A program made the translations under genes and the position numbers. 11,887 nucleotides of DNA, from positions 1 to 11,887 of the forward strand of contig CAAGKW010000356.1 of assembly GCA_900770585.1 (NCBI GenBank), read 5' to 3'. Shown piece by piece: positions 1-5,925 of this stretch (position 1 is the stretch's first letter; every line of letters begins with the position of its first letter). Source of the DNA: an uncultured Alistipes sp. (lineage in GTDB: Bacteria > Bacteroidota > Bacteroidia > Bacteroidales > Rikenellaceae). The notes below the pieces were generated by a model. It was not told the DNA's origin. It searched no databases and saw nothing but the letters and a program-made list of their open reading frames with translations.

Positions 1-346
1 GGCACCTCGCACACGGATGGTCGGTCGAGATGTTCATATGATAGGTGATGCTGAGTTGCGAGAGTATTGACGCCAGCTGCGCAGGGGTGTAATAGAAGAC
101 AATCTGCTCGAACGGACGCGAAGTTTCGGGCTGATCCTCGATGTAGTGGTTGCCCGTGGTGAGAAAAAAGAGGTCGCCCCGTCCGATCTCTTGTCGCACG
201 TCGCCCGAGTAGATATACTTTTTGCCGCGTAAGACCATACCGATCGCGTGTCGCGAGAGGTTGTAAGGTTGAATTCCGTTGTGGTAGGGTTGCACGTACT
301 TGGCAATGACGGGCTGCTGCACCGCCGAGGAAAGATTGTTTACCAT
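1..346 (-). CDS. AraC-family transcriptional regulator, N-terminal part (partial)
   Basis: An open frame runs from an ATG at 346 to the window edge without a stop, giving 115 residues of an incomplete protein. The start reads MVNNLSSAVQQP and the body contains RHAIGMVLRGKKYIYSGD, GRGDLFFLTTGNHYIED and RPFEQIVFYYTPAQLASIL. This is the cupin-like sensor/dimerisation region of a common group of Bacteroidota AraC regulators. The two helix-turn-helix motifs that would bind DNA must lie beyond the left edge, so the family call rests on the sensor half only. The ATG at 346 is chosen because it is preceded by a well-formed promoter at 441-472 and a leader of about 88 nt, and because it begins the conserved region at a sensible distance. 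The target genes and the ligand cannot be told from this window. Confidence 0.75.
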   Translation of the reverse strand, partial: MVNNLSSAVQQPVIAKYVQPYHNGIQPYNLSRHAIGMVLRGKKYIYSGDVRQEIGRGDLFFLTTGNHYIEDQPETSRPFEQIVFYYTPAQLASILSQLSITYHMNISTDHPCARC

Positions 347-374
347 AAGAAACAGGTTTTAACGAAGTGAAATA

Positions 375-418
375 ATTGCGTCGGCCAGAAGAGCTGCGGG
401 CCGAAGCCGCGACGCAAT
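375..418 (-). promoter_or_regulatory. Leader hairpin upstream of the AraC-family gene
   Basis: A 9-bp perfect outer stem (375-383 pairing with 410-418, arm ATTGCGTCG) encloses a GC-rich interior. On the minus strand the interior can form GGC-TTCG-GCC (408-399), a UUCG-type tetraloop hairpin. The element lies between the predicted transcription start (about 434) and the start codon, so it would be part of the mRNA leader. There is no T-run after it on either strand, which argues against a simple intrinsic terminator. It could stabilise the mRNA, bind a protein as RNA, or be a DNA operator. Confidence 0.45.
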
Positions 419-440
419 CATCATTTGGCGTTTGCGGAAG

Positions 441-472
441 CAAAAATACAATGTAATATTGTATCGACCAAA
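441..472 (-). promoter_or_regulatory. Bacteroidota sigma-A-type promoter for the AraC-family gene
   Basis: Read on the minus strand, TTTG (472-469) is followed after 20 nt by TATTTTTG (448-441). This matches the Bacteroidota consensus TTTG-N19/20-TAnnTTTG. Transcription would start near 434, leaving a leader of about 88 nt before the ATG at 346. The match and spacing are directly visible; promoter activity is inferred. Confidence 0.65.
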
Positions 473-557
473 TAACCGCAAGGCCAGCACCTCGGTGGAA
501 CAAGGCTCTGTTCGATGTGTTTTAATGTGTTGGTTTGGTGGCGTTTGTGATATTTTG

Positions 558-651
558 TGGGCTTTTTGTCGGTAAAACTGCGCCTAATGCACCACCCGCC
601 CAAATGAGAAGATGTCGATAAAAAACTTGTAAGCACCCAACAAAAAGCCCA
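558..651. repeat. 12-bp inverted repeat with 70-bp spacer
   Basis: TGGGCTTTTTGT at 558-569 and its exact reverse complement at 640-651. The arms are too far apart for a tight terminator hairpin. They could be remnants of a small mobile element or a weak long-range stem. No target-site duplication was seen. Confidence 0.4.
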
Positions 652-754
652 AACCGTTCGCAAAACTGCCTTTTTGTGCGATGGCAATTCCATCCCCGAG
701 CCGCCACGTCATCTTACCATATAATATTGTCGGCGCATCGGTCGTTGTGGTCGG

Positions 755-786
755 CTACAATGCGGTCGATCTACAATGCAGTCGAG
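755..786. repeat. 16-bp tandem repeat across the LytTR stop codon
   Basis: Two adjacent 16-bp units (755-770 and 771-786) differ at two positions: CTACAATGCGGTCGAT and CTACAATGCAGTCGAG. The right-hand unit encodes the last residues and the TAG stop of the LytTR protein on the minus strand. The left-hand unit lies just downstream of the stop. Since 16 is not a multiple of three, a slippage event here would change the frame of the C-terminus. Confidence 0.6.
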
Positions 787-1568
787 AGGGCGTCGTAGTA
801 ACGTTTGGTTACGGGTATTTGGGGTGTTTGCGGCGTGTCGAGTTCTGCCATAATCGCCCCTTCGCGGTCCTTGCGCAGCACCTTCACACGTGCCGGATTG
901 ACATAGAACGAGCGGTGGCAACGTAGCAAACCGTGGGTGGTACACAACTCCTCGATCGACTTCATTGACCTGCGTACCAGATAATTACGTACGCGATCCT
1001 CGTCCGTATAGTGGATATTGATATAGTTCTCCTCGGCCTCGATATAGAGCACCGCCTGCGCCGCAACGACCAATTTCAGCGTGTGTCGTTCGTCGTAGAA
1101 TCGTATTCGTTGTTCCTCGCTCGGTTGGTTGCGATAGCGTGTTTCGGCCGCCAAAAATAGTGATAGTGTGATGATTACGTATGGGAAGATCAGCACGGGG
1201 AAGATCCATCCGCAGGCGCGCGACACCACCAGAAAGTAGGGCTCGACCGTGTGCTCCATCAGCCAGGCATAGAGAGCCACGAAGAAGGTCGCGACGACCA
1301 TCTCCAAGATGCACCAAAAGAAATAGGTCAGACTGTCGATGCGTCGGCGGACCAGATAGAACAGCCCTCGCATAATGCACATCGACCCGAAGATGACACA
1401 GGCAATGAGGGTCAGATTGACTCCAAACGAGAAGTGCCCGAGTCGAAACGCCGAGGTGACGTTGAACGGTCGGTAGATCAACATAAAGGCGAAAAACGAT
1501 AGCGGCAGAGCTACGATATGGATCGCTTGTGAGGCTACACGGCGGAAATTTAGTGGTAATTCGCTCAT
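771..1568 (-). CDS. Membrane-anchored LytTR-domain transcriptional regulator
   Basis: A 265-residue protein with two halves. Residues about 13-140 hold four likely membrane-spanning segments (near 13-32, 47-72, 79-103 and 112-141). Residues about 155-262 form a LytTR DNA-binding domain, with the typical LYIEAEENYINI (174-185), RCHRSFYVN (216-224) and terminal IPVTKRYYDAL. There is no phospho-acceptor receiver domain, so this is not a classical two-component response regulator. Known membrane-LytTR proteins act as one-component regulators that control nearby genes or their own expression. It is divergent from the SGNH hydrolase gene at 1759, with a 190-bp shared intergenic region that includes an inverted repeat, which makes that gene and itself the first candidate targets (inference). 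The ATG at 1568 is supported by a -7 element at 1603-1610. A short tandem repeat spans the stop codon. Confidence 0.85.
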   Translation of the reverse strand: MSELPLNFRRVASQAIHIVALPLSFFAFMLIYRPFNVTSAFRLGHFSFGVNLTLIACVIFGSMCIMRGLFYLVRRRIDSLTYFFWCILEMVVATFFVALYAWLMEHTVEPYFLVVSRACGWIFPVLIFPYVIITLSLFLAAETRYRNQPSEEQRIRFYDERHTLKLVVAAQAVLYIEAEENYINIHYTDEDRVRNYLVRRSMKSIEELCTTHGLLRCHRSFYVNPARVKVLRKDREGAIMAELDTPQTPQIPVTKRYYDALSTAL

Positions 1569-1602
1569 AGTTTTAGTCCCGATTTATGGTGTGACGAATA
1601 TG

Positions 1603-1610
1603 CAAATATA
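1603..1610 (-). promoter_or_regulatory. -7 element for the LytTR gene
   Basis: On the minus strand the bases read TATATTTG, matching TAnnTTTG, placed 35 nt before the ATG at 1568. I see no TTTG at the expected upstream distance, so the promoter may be weak or activator-dependent. Confidence 0.45.
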
Positions 1611-1641
1611 CGATTTTTGTCCCAATATCTGCGTTTTGGTA

Positions 1642-1672
1642 ACGAAAAATGGTCGAAAATCACATTTTTCGT
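1642..1672. promoter_or_regulatory. Inverted repeat, candidate operator between divergent genes
   Basis: ACGAAAAATG (1642-1651) and its exact reverse complement CATTTTTCGT (1663-1672) are separated by 11 bp, so the half-site centres are 21 bp apart, two helical turns. It lies between the -7 element of the LytTR gene and the promoter of the SGNH hydrolase gene. A dimeric regulator bound here could act on both. LytTR proteins more often use direct repeats, so the identity of the binding protein is open. Confidence 0.5.
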
Positions 1673-1688
1673 GGTGTAATCACAATTT

Positions 1689-1720
1689 TTTGACAGCCCA
1701 CCGTTCGGGTGTTAGTTTTG
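1689..1720 (+). promoter_or_regulatory. Bacteroidota-type promoter for the SGNH hydrolase gene
   Basis: TTTG at 1689-1692 is followed after 20 nt by TAGTTTTG at 1713-1720, an exact match to TTTG-N20-TAnnTTTG. The predicted start of transcription is near 1727, giving a leader of about 32 nt before the ATG at 1759. This also argues against the longer frame from the GTG at 1591, which would begin upstream of the promoter. Confidence 0.7.
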
Positions 1721-1758
1721 CAGTGTTCAATCGTGATAACCAAACCCTGCAACAGACT

Positions 1759-2463
1759 ATGAAACATATCACAACCTTTGGCGATTCGATTATGGGCGGC
1801 ATTGTTCTCGACCATACGAATATAAGTACCGCACCCCGTTACACACTTCTGGATAATAGCTTTGTGGCGCGGTGTGCCTCGCAACTCGGTGTCGAAATCA
1901 AAAATCACGGCCGTTTCGGCTCGACCACACGCCACGGTTTGCGCGAAGTGGAACGCTGGCGCGAGCAGGTGTCACACTCGGATTTTGTGGTGATGGAGTT
2001 TGGTGGCAACGACTGCGACCACAGCTGGAAGCAGATCGCCCTCGACCCCGAAGGCGAGCATCGCCCGATCATCTCGCTCGAAGATTTCACCAAGCAGTAT
2101 TGCTCGCTGATCGATGCGATTCGTCAGCTCGGCTCGCAACCGGTGTTGTTGTCACTGCCGCCAATCATTGCCGATCGCTACTTCACGACCTTCACCAGCG
2201 CGATGAGTGCCACCGAGCGCGACAATGTGCTACGTTGGTTGGATCACTCGGTCGAGAACATCACGCAGTGGCACGAAATGTATAACTTGCAACTCTTCAA
2301 ACTGTCGGCAGAACTCGCTGTGCCGATCATCGACATCACGACGCCCTTTTTGGTCGAGCGCAACTATCGCGAATGTTTCTGCGCGGACGGCATTCACCCC
2401 AACGAGCAGGGTCATCGTCTGATTGCCGATGCGATCTGCCGAGTGGCTCGCGGGTGTATTTAG
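1759..2463 (+). CDS. SGNH/GDSL-family hydrolase
   Basis: A 234-residue protein starting MKHITTFGDSIMGG. The family motifs are in order: block I GDS with the nucleophile Ser10, a block II glycine probably within GRFGS (51-55), block III GGND (82-85), and block V DGIHPNEQGH with Asp210 and His213. These complete a Ser-Asp-His esterase site. The family removes acyl or acetyl groups from carbohydrates, lipids or peptidoglycan; the substrate cannot be read from the sequence. No signal peptide is apparent, so the protein is probably cytoplasmic. The frame is open back to a GTG at 1591, but the ATG at 1759 begins at the first beta strand of the fold and sits just after the promoter at 1689-1720. It is a single-gene unit closed by the terminator at 2490-2525, divergent from the LytTR gene. 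Confidence 0.88.
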   Translation: MKHITTFGDSIMGGIVLDHTNISTAPRYTLLDNSFVARCASQLGVEIKNHGRFGSTTRHGLREVERWREQVSHSDFVVMEFGGNDCDHSWKQIALDPEGEHRPIISLEDFTKQYCSLIDAIRQLGSQPVLLSLPPIIADRYFTTFTSAMSATERDNVLRWLDHSVENITQWHEMYNLQLFKLSAELAVPIIDITTPFLVERNYRECFCADGIHPNEQGHRLIADAICRVARGCI

Positions 2464-2489
2464 TAGTTTAGATAAAGATTGTGTGTGCG

Positions 2490-2525
2490 GCCGCATCCGA
2501 TGAGTGGGTGCGGCTCTGTTTTTTT
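2490..2525 (+). terminator. Intrinsic terminator after the SGNH hydrolase gene
   Basis: A 9-bp stem GCCGCATCC (2490-2498) pairs with GGGTGCGGC (2506-2514), with one T-G wobble and a 7-nt loop. It is followed by TCTG and a run of seven T. Confidence 0.8.
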
Positions 2526-2609
2526 ATATATATACATATATTAATAGTCGCCAATGGCTTGCAAATCCCCAAAATCGCCCGTCGAAATTAAAATTTTCGG
2601 GGTGAACGC

Positions 2610-2639
2610 TTGGAGTTTGAAATAAAATTCATATATTTA
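2610..2639 (+). promoter_or_regulatory. Probable promoter for the EF-G paralogue
   Basis: TTG at 2610-2612 is followed after 19 nt by TATATTTA at 2632-2639, one base short of the TAnnTTTG consensus. Transcription from near 2646 would give a leader of about 37 nt that is A-rich and has no Shine-Dalgarno sequence, as is usual for well-expressed Bacteroidota genes. The missing final G makes this less certain than the other promoters here. Confidence 0.5.
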
Positions 2640-2682
2640 TGGTCGCGAATTTAGAAACTAAAACAAAAATAACCTCAAAACT

Positions 2683-4836
2683 ATGAAAAACTATTCAACT
2701 AAGGAGATCAAGAACGTCGTTCTGATCGGTGCCCCCGGCTCGGGTAAGACCACGATGGCCGAGGCTATGGCTTATGAAGGTAAGGTGATCGACCGTCGTG
2801 GTACTATCGAGGGTGAGAATACTCTGTCGGATAACACCGATATCGAGCACGAATACAAACGCTCAATCTACTCGACCGCTCTGTTCTCGGAGTTTATGGG
2901 TCGTAAGCTCAATATTATCGACACCCCGGGATCGGACGACTTCTGCGGTAGTCTGTTCTCGGCTTTCAAGGTGGCTGACGTGGGTCTGTGCGTGATCAGC
3001 GCAGTCGAGGGTTTCGAGGCAGGTACCGAGATTCAGGCTCGCTACGCTCGTAAACTCAACAAGCCCGTGATCGCTATCGTCAATAAGCTCGACGCCGAGA
3101 ACGCTAATTGGGAGGAGACCATCGAGAGCATCAACGCTTCGTCGCGTGTGAAGCCCGTGATCGTGCAGTATCCCGTTAATCCGGGTCCCGGTTTCGACTC
3201 GTTCATCGACGTGCTGATGATGAAGATGTATCGTTTCACCGACGAGAATGGTACTCGTGAGGAGCTCGAAATCCCCGCTGAGGAGATGGATCGCGCTATG
3301 GAGTTGCACCAGACTCTGGTTGAGACCGCAGCCGAGAACGACGAGGATCTGATGATGCTCTACTTCGACAAGGGCGCGCTGACTCAGGACGACATTCGTA
3401 GCGGTTTGAAGCTGGGCGTTGCTAAGCGTGACTGCCTGCCCGTATTCTGCTCGTCGGCTAAGCGCGACGTAGGTTCGAAGCGTATTATGGAGTTCATCAT
3501 CAACGTGGCTCCCGGTCCGCTGACTGCTCCCAACTTCCTCACCACCGAGGGCGAGGAGATCGAGGCAGACGAGAATGGCCAGCCCGTTGTATTCGTATTC
3601 AAGAGCCAGGTCGAGCAGCACCTGGGTGAGATCAGCTACTTCCGCGTGGTTCGTGGTAAGATCACCGAGGGTATGGAGTTGGTTAATAGCCGTACGGGTA
3701 ACAAGGAGAAGATCTCGCAGTTGTTTGCCGTAGCAGGTAAGAACCGTATCAAGGTTTCGGAGATGGTTGCAGGCGACATCGGTTGCACCGTTAAGTTGAA
3801 GGCTACCCGCACCAACGACACCCTGTCGGCACCCGCGGAGCCCGTTGAGATCGAGCCGATCGTATTCCCCGACGCTCGCTACCGTGCAGCAGTTAAGCCC
3901 GCTAAGCAGGGTGACGACGAGAAACTGGGTGAGTTGCTCAACAAGGCTAAGTATGAGGATCCGACCATTCTGGTTGAGTACTCGAAGGAGTTGAAGCAGA
4001 CCATCATTCAGGGTCAGGGTGAGCACCACCTCAATATCTTGAAGTACCGCCTCTCGACCGAGAACAAGATGGAGATCGAATATATGGCACCGCGTATCCC
4101 CTACCGCGAGACTATCACTAAGGTTGCTCAGGCAGACTACCGCCACAAGAAGCAGTCGGGTGGTGCAGGTCAGTTCGGTGAGGTACATATGGTCATCGAG
4201 CCCTACTACGAAGGTATGCCCGAGCCTACCAAGTATAAGATCAACGGTAAGGAGGTTACCGTGAACATCAAGGGTAAGGAGGAGTACGAGCTCGAATGGG
4301 GCGGCAAGTTGCAGTACTACAACTCGATCGTTGGTGGTGCAATCGACGCACGCTTTATGCCCGCGATCTTGAAGGGTATCAACGAGAAGATGACCGAGGG
4401 TCCGTTGACCGGTTCGTATGCACGCGACATCCGCGTTGTGATCTACGACGGTAAGATGCACCCGGTTGATTCGAACGAAATCTCGTTCAAGCTGGCAGCA
4501 CGTAACGCCTTCAAGGAGGCATTCCGCAATGCAGGTCCGAAGATTATGGAGCCTATTTACAGCGTTGAGGTATTGGTACCGAGCGACCGTATGGGTGACG
4601 TGATGAGCGACTTGCAGAACCGCCGCGCGCTGATCGAGGGTATGTCGTCGGATCACGGTCTGGATCGCCTGAATGCACGTGTGCCTCTGGCAGAGTTGTA
4701 TCGCTACTCGACCACGCTGTCGTCGCTGACCAACGGTCGTGCATCGTACACGATGAAGTTCGCTTCGTACGAGCAGGTTCCCGCTGACGTTCAGGACAAG
4801 CTGTTGAAGGCTTACACCGACACCGACGAGGATTAA
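2683..4836 (+). CDS. fusA2: Elongation factor G paralogue, EF-G2 type
   Basis: 717 residues with the full EF-G layout: G domain (1 to about 285), domain II (about 303-385), III (about 395-470), IV (about 473-610) and V (about 620-705). The nucleotide-binding motifs are GAPGSGKT (16-23), NKLD (134-137) and CSSAK (256-260). Two catalytic regions are altered. G3 reads DTPGSDDF (80-87), so Ser84 stands where canonical EF-G has the catalytic His of DTPGHVDF. Switch I reads KRSIYSTA where canonical EF-G has RGITITSA, which loses the Mg-binding Thr. Domain IV carries extra residues (about 508-548). These traits agree with EF-G2 of Bacteroides thetaiotaomicron, reported to translocate tRNA-mRNA without GTP hydrolysis and to accumulate in carbon starvation; that this protein behaves the same is inference. 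The ATG at 2683 follows an A-rich leader. Synonymous codon choice changes after about residue 290. Confidence 0.9.
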   Translation: MKNYSTKEIKNVVLIGAPGSGKTTMAEAMAYEGKVIDRRGTIEGENTLSDNTDIEHEYKRSIYSTALFSEFMGRKLNIIDTPGSDDFCGSLFSAFKVADVGLCVISAVEGFEAGTEIQARYARKLNKPVIAIVNKLDAENANWEETIESINASSRVKPVIVQYPVNPGPGFDSFIDVLMMKMYRFTDENGTREELEIPAEEMDRAMELHQTLVETAAENDEDLMMLYFDKGALTQDDIRSGLKLGVAKRDCLPVFCSSAKRDVGSKRIMEFIINVAPGPLTAPNFLTTEGEEIEADENGQPVVFVFKSQVEQHLGEISYFRVVRGKITEGMELVNSRTGNKEKISQLFAVAGKNRIKVSEMVAGDIGCTVKLKATRTNDTLSAPAEPVEIEPIVFPDARYRAAVKPAKQGDDEKLGELLNKAKYEDPTILVEYSKELKQTIIQGQGEHHLNILKYRLSTENKMEIEYMAPRIPYRETITKVAQADYRHKKQSGGAGQFGEVHMVIEPYYEGMPEPTKYKINGKEVTVNIKGKEEYELEWGGKLQYYNSIVGGAIDARFMPAILKGINEKMTEGPLTGSYARDIRVVIYDGKMHPVDSNEISFKLAARNAFKEAFRNAGPKIMEPIYSVEVLVPSDRMGDVMSDLQNRRALIEGMSSDHGLDRLNARVPLAELYRYSTTLSSLTNGRASYTMKFASYEQVPADVQDKLLKAYTDTDED

Positions 4837-4863
4837 TCCTCGGTTCGATATTACAAACCGAAA

Positions 4864-4895
4864 GCCGCACTCCATCGAGGGGTGCGGCTTTTTTT
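4864..4895 (+). terminator. Intrinsic terminator after the EF-G paralogue
   Basis: A 10-bp stem (4864-4873 with 4879-4888, one T-G wobble, loop ATCGA) is followed by seven T (4889-4895). The stem resembles that of the terminator at 2490-2525, sharing GGTGCGGC on the 3' arm. Read on the minus strand the same stem is followed only by TTTCGGTTT, so it may also slow transcription leaving the phage operon, but weakly. Confidence 0.85.
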
Positions 4896-4961
4896 GCTGG
4901 GGTGAGGATTGTTGCGCGCAGTGCGGATTATTTCGCGGGGCGGCTTTTTGGCTCCTTGCGG
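4896..4961. other. Junction between host EF-G unit and prophage late operon
   Basis: These 66 bp lie between the EF-G terminator and the endolysin stop codon. If the phage genes are an integrated prophage, its left end should be here or within the terminator. I see no tRNA gene, no integrase and no obvious attachment core. The other prophage end is outside the window, so no direct-repeat comparison can be made. Confidence 0.4.
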
Positions 4962-5396
4962 TTAGTTGCCGTAGTCGCCGAGAAATAGTTTCCAGCCACG
5001 GTCGAGCGCGTCGAGTTGGGCGGGCGAGGGCTCGTGTCCGCGTTCGTAGCGGCTCATCGCCTCGGCAATGGAGCGCAGACGCACATCGCGTGGCGGCAAT
5101 ACAGCGTCGGGATCGACCTCCGAACGCGCGGCAACGAATCGAATGTAGGCCTCGGTATCGTTTTCGAGCGGTGGGGCCCAGCGAGTTATGATCCCGCGCA
5201 GGGTGTCGATCGAGTAGCGACGTCGGTAGGATTCGAGCAGCACGAACATCGCTCGGTAGCCCCACTCGTCGCTCTCGAACTCCTTGAAGGCGGGGTCGCA
5301 CGAGGGGCGTCGCTCACCGCGGTAGCGCACTCCGCAACGGCGGATATTGCCGGGGTTGTGGTTGCGCTCGGCTCGGGTCAGTGGGTGTCGGTTCAT
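4962..5396 (-). CDS. Phage endolysin-like protein, P5 structural protein/lysozyme family
   Basis: 144 residues from an ATG at 5396. The N-terminus contains RNHNPGNIR (11-19), and the middle contains FKEFESDEWGYRAMFVLLESY (38-57) and RWAPPLENDTEAYI (72-85). This pattern marks the small muralytic family annotated in Bacteroidales prophages as structural protein P5 or putative lysozyme, related to the virion transglycosylase of phage PM2. It probably cleaves peptidoglycan at lysis. The frame is open further upstream to 5672, but that part is the shadow of the holin gene. The ATG at 5396 overlaps the holin stop as ATGA, which suggests translational coupling. No signal peptide is seen, so export would depend on the neighbouring holin. 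It is the last gene of the operon and converges on the EF-G terminator. Confidence 0.7.
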   Translation of the reverse strand: MNRHPLTRAERNHNPGNIRRCGVRYRGERRPSCDPAFKEFESDEWGYRAMFVLLESYRRRYSIDTLRGIITRWAPPLENDTEAYIRFVAARSEVDPDAVLPPRDVRLRSIAEAMSRYERGHEPSPAQLDALDRGWKLFLGDYGN

Positions 5397-5836
5397 AGTT
5401 TTGGTGTGATTTGCGAGCCGAGCGTGTCGGAGAGTTGTCGTTGCATAAATTGTCGCAGCCAGCGAAAGGGCGGGTAGTTGCACACCTCGGCGCCATTTTC
5501 GAGGAAGCTCCACAGCTCGACGCCACAGGTAAATCCCGTGAAGAGGTTTGCCAGACGCAGGTGGGCGAAGTCGAGGATGAGCGAGTCGATGAGCCACGAT
5601 AGGGCGATACCGACGACGATCACGGTGGTTTTGCGGACGGTATCCCACGCTCGGTGGCTCTCGAAACTCCACACCGTGCCGAGGCGGGCAGCGCGGTGTC
5701 GCGAGGCGACAATGCCCGTCACGAAATCGACCGCCACGAAGGTGATCGCACAGCCGATGAGTCCGGCAATGGGGGCGAACAGCCCAACGATGGCCGACAA
5801 CGCCCCGAAGAAGAGTTTGAAAAGGGTGTTTTCCAT
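5393..5836 (-). CDS. Phage holin
   Basis: 147 residues with four hydrophobic segments (about 7-22, 23-44, 70-88 and 93-112). After the third and fourth segments comes CGVELWSFLENGAEV (104-118), the E-x-x-S-x-L-E-N signature of the phage holin 4 family (PF05105-like). The holin forms lesions in the inner membrane that time lysis and release the endolysin. Its 3' end overlaps the endolysin start by ATGA. Upstream, between it and the connector-like gene, lies a 119-bp gap with a branched hairpin and a 22-bp palindrome, so its expression may be set apart from the structural genes. The fourth hydrophobic segment is weak and the topology is uncertain. Confidence 0.8.
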   Translation of the reverse strand: MENTLFKLFFGALSAIVGLFAPIAGLIGCAITFVAVDFVTGIVASRHRAARLGTVWSFESHRAWDTVRKTTVIVVGIALSWLIDSLILDFAHLRLANLFTGFTCGVELWSFLENGAEVCNYPPFRWLRQFMQRQLSDTLGSQITPKL

Positions 5837-5878
5837 AGGAATGTTTTAGGGGGGTGTATTTAAGTTCTGTTAGATGAG

Positions 5879-5925
5879 CAAGTTCGGGGGCTGGGGCGGT
5901 CGCCGAAGGCGAGCCCCCGAACTTG
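5879..5925 (-). repeat. Branched stem-loop element, copy 1 (upstream of holin)
   Basis: A 14-bp perfect outer stem (5879-5892 with 5912-5925) encloses an unpaired GGGGCGG (5893-5899) and an inner hairpin TCGCC-GAA-GGCGA (5900-5912; A5912 is shared by the two stems). The same architecture, with the same bulge and loop, recurs at 9260-9306. There is no T-run on either side, so it is not an ordinary intrinsic terminator. It sits 43 nt upstream of the holin start codon. Confidence 0.75.

Larger units (their letters stand above)
347..770. other. Non-coding stretch between the AraC-family and LytTR genes
   Basis: I find no convincing gene here. The stretch contains the promoter and leader hairpin of the AraC-family gene on its left. 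In the middle is a 12-bp perfect inverted repeat (558-569 with 640-651, arm TGGGCTTTTTGT) separated by 70 bp. On the right is the second unit of a 16-bp tandem repeat that begins inside the LytTR stop codon region. The short open frames in it, on both strands, have no promoter or recognisable product. No clear terminator for the LytTR gene is visible. Confidence 0.6.

Noticed and set aside
421..693. A 90-aa minus-strand frame in the gene-free stretch.
   Set aside because: Its translation is rich in Ser, His and Cys without pattern; it covers the AraC promoter and has no start signal.
584..712. A 42-aa minus-strand frame (MTWRLGDGIAIAQ... ending FGRVVH) downstream of the LytTR gene.
   Set aside because: The hydrophobic stretch is suggestive, but there is no promoter, leader or known relative that I can name, and the frame overlaps the inverted-repeat region. 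Not supported enough to annotate.
1591..1758. N-terminal extension of the SGNH hydrolase from a GTG at 1591.
   Set aside because: It would begin upstream of the promoter at 1689-1720, and the family fold begins at the ATG at 1759.
2567..2602. Imperfect hairpin CCCCAAAAT / ATTTTCGGGG upstream of the EF-G paralogue as a regulatory element.
   Set aside because: It has a bulge and competing pairings in an AT-rich region, and lies upstream of the likely promoter, so the evidence is too weak.
2863..5301. An 812-aa open frame on the minus strand opposite the EF-G gene and running into the prophage.
   Set aside because: It is antisense to an excellent EF-G match over most of its length. The lack of stops reflects codon bias of the sense gene (few TTA, CTA and TCA codons). 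Its translation is low-complexity and matches no family.
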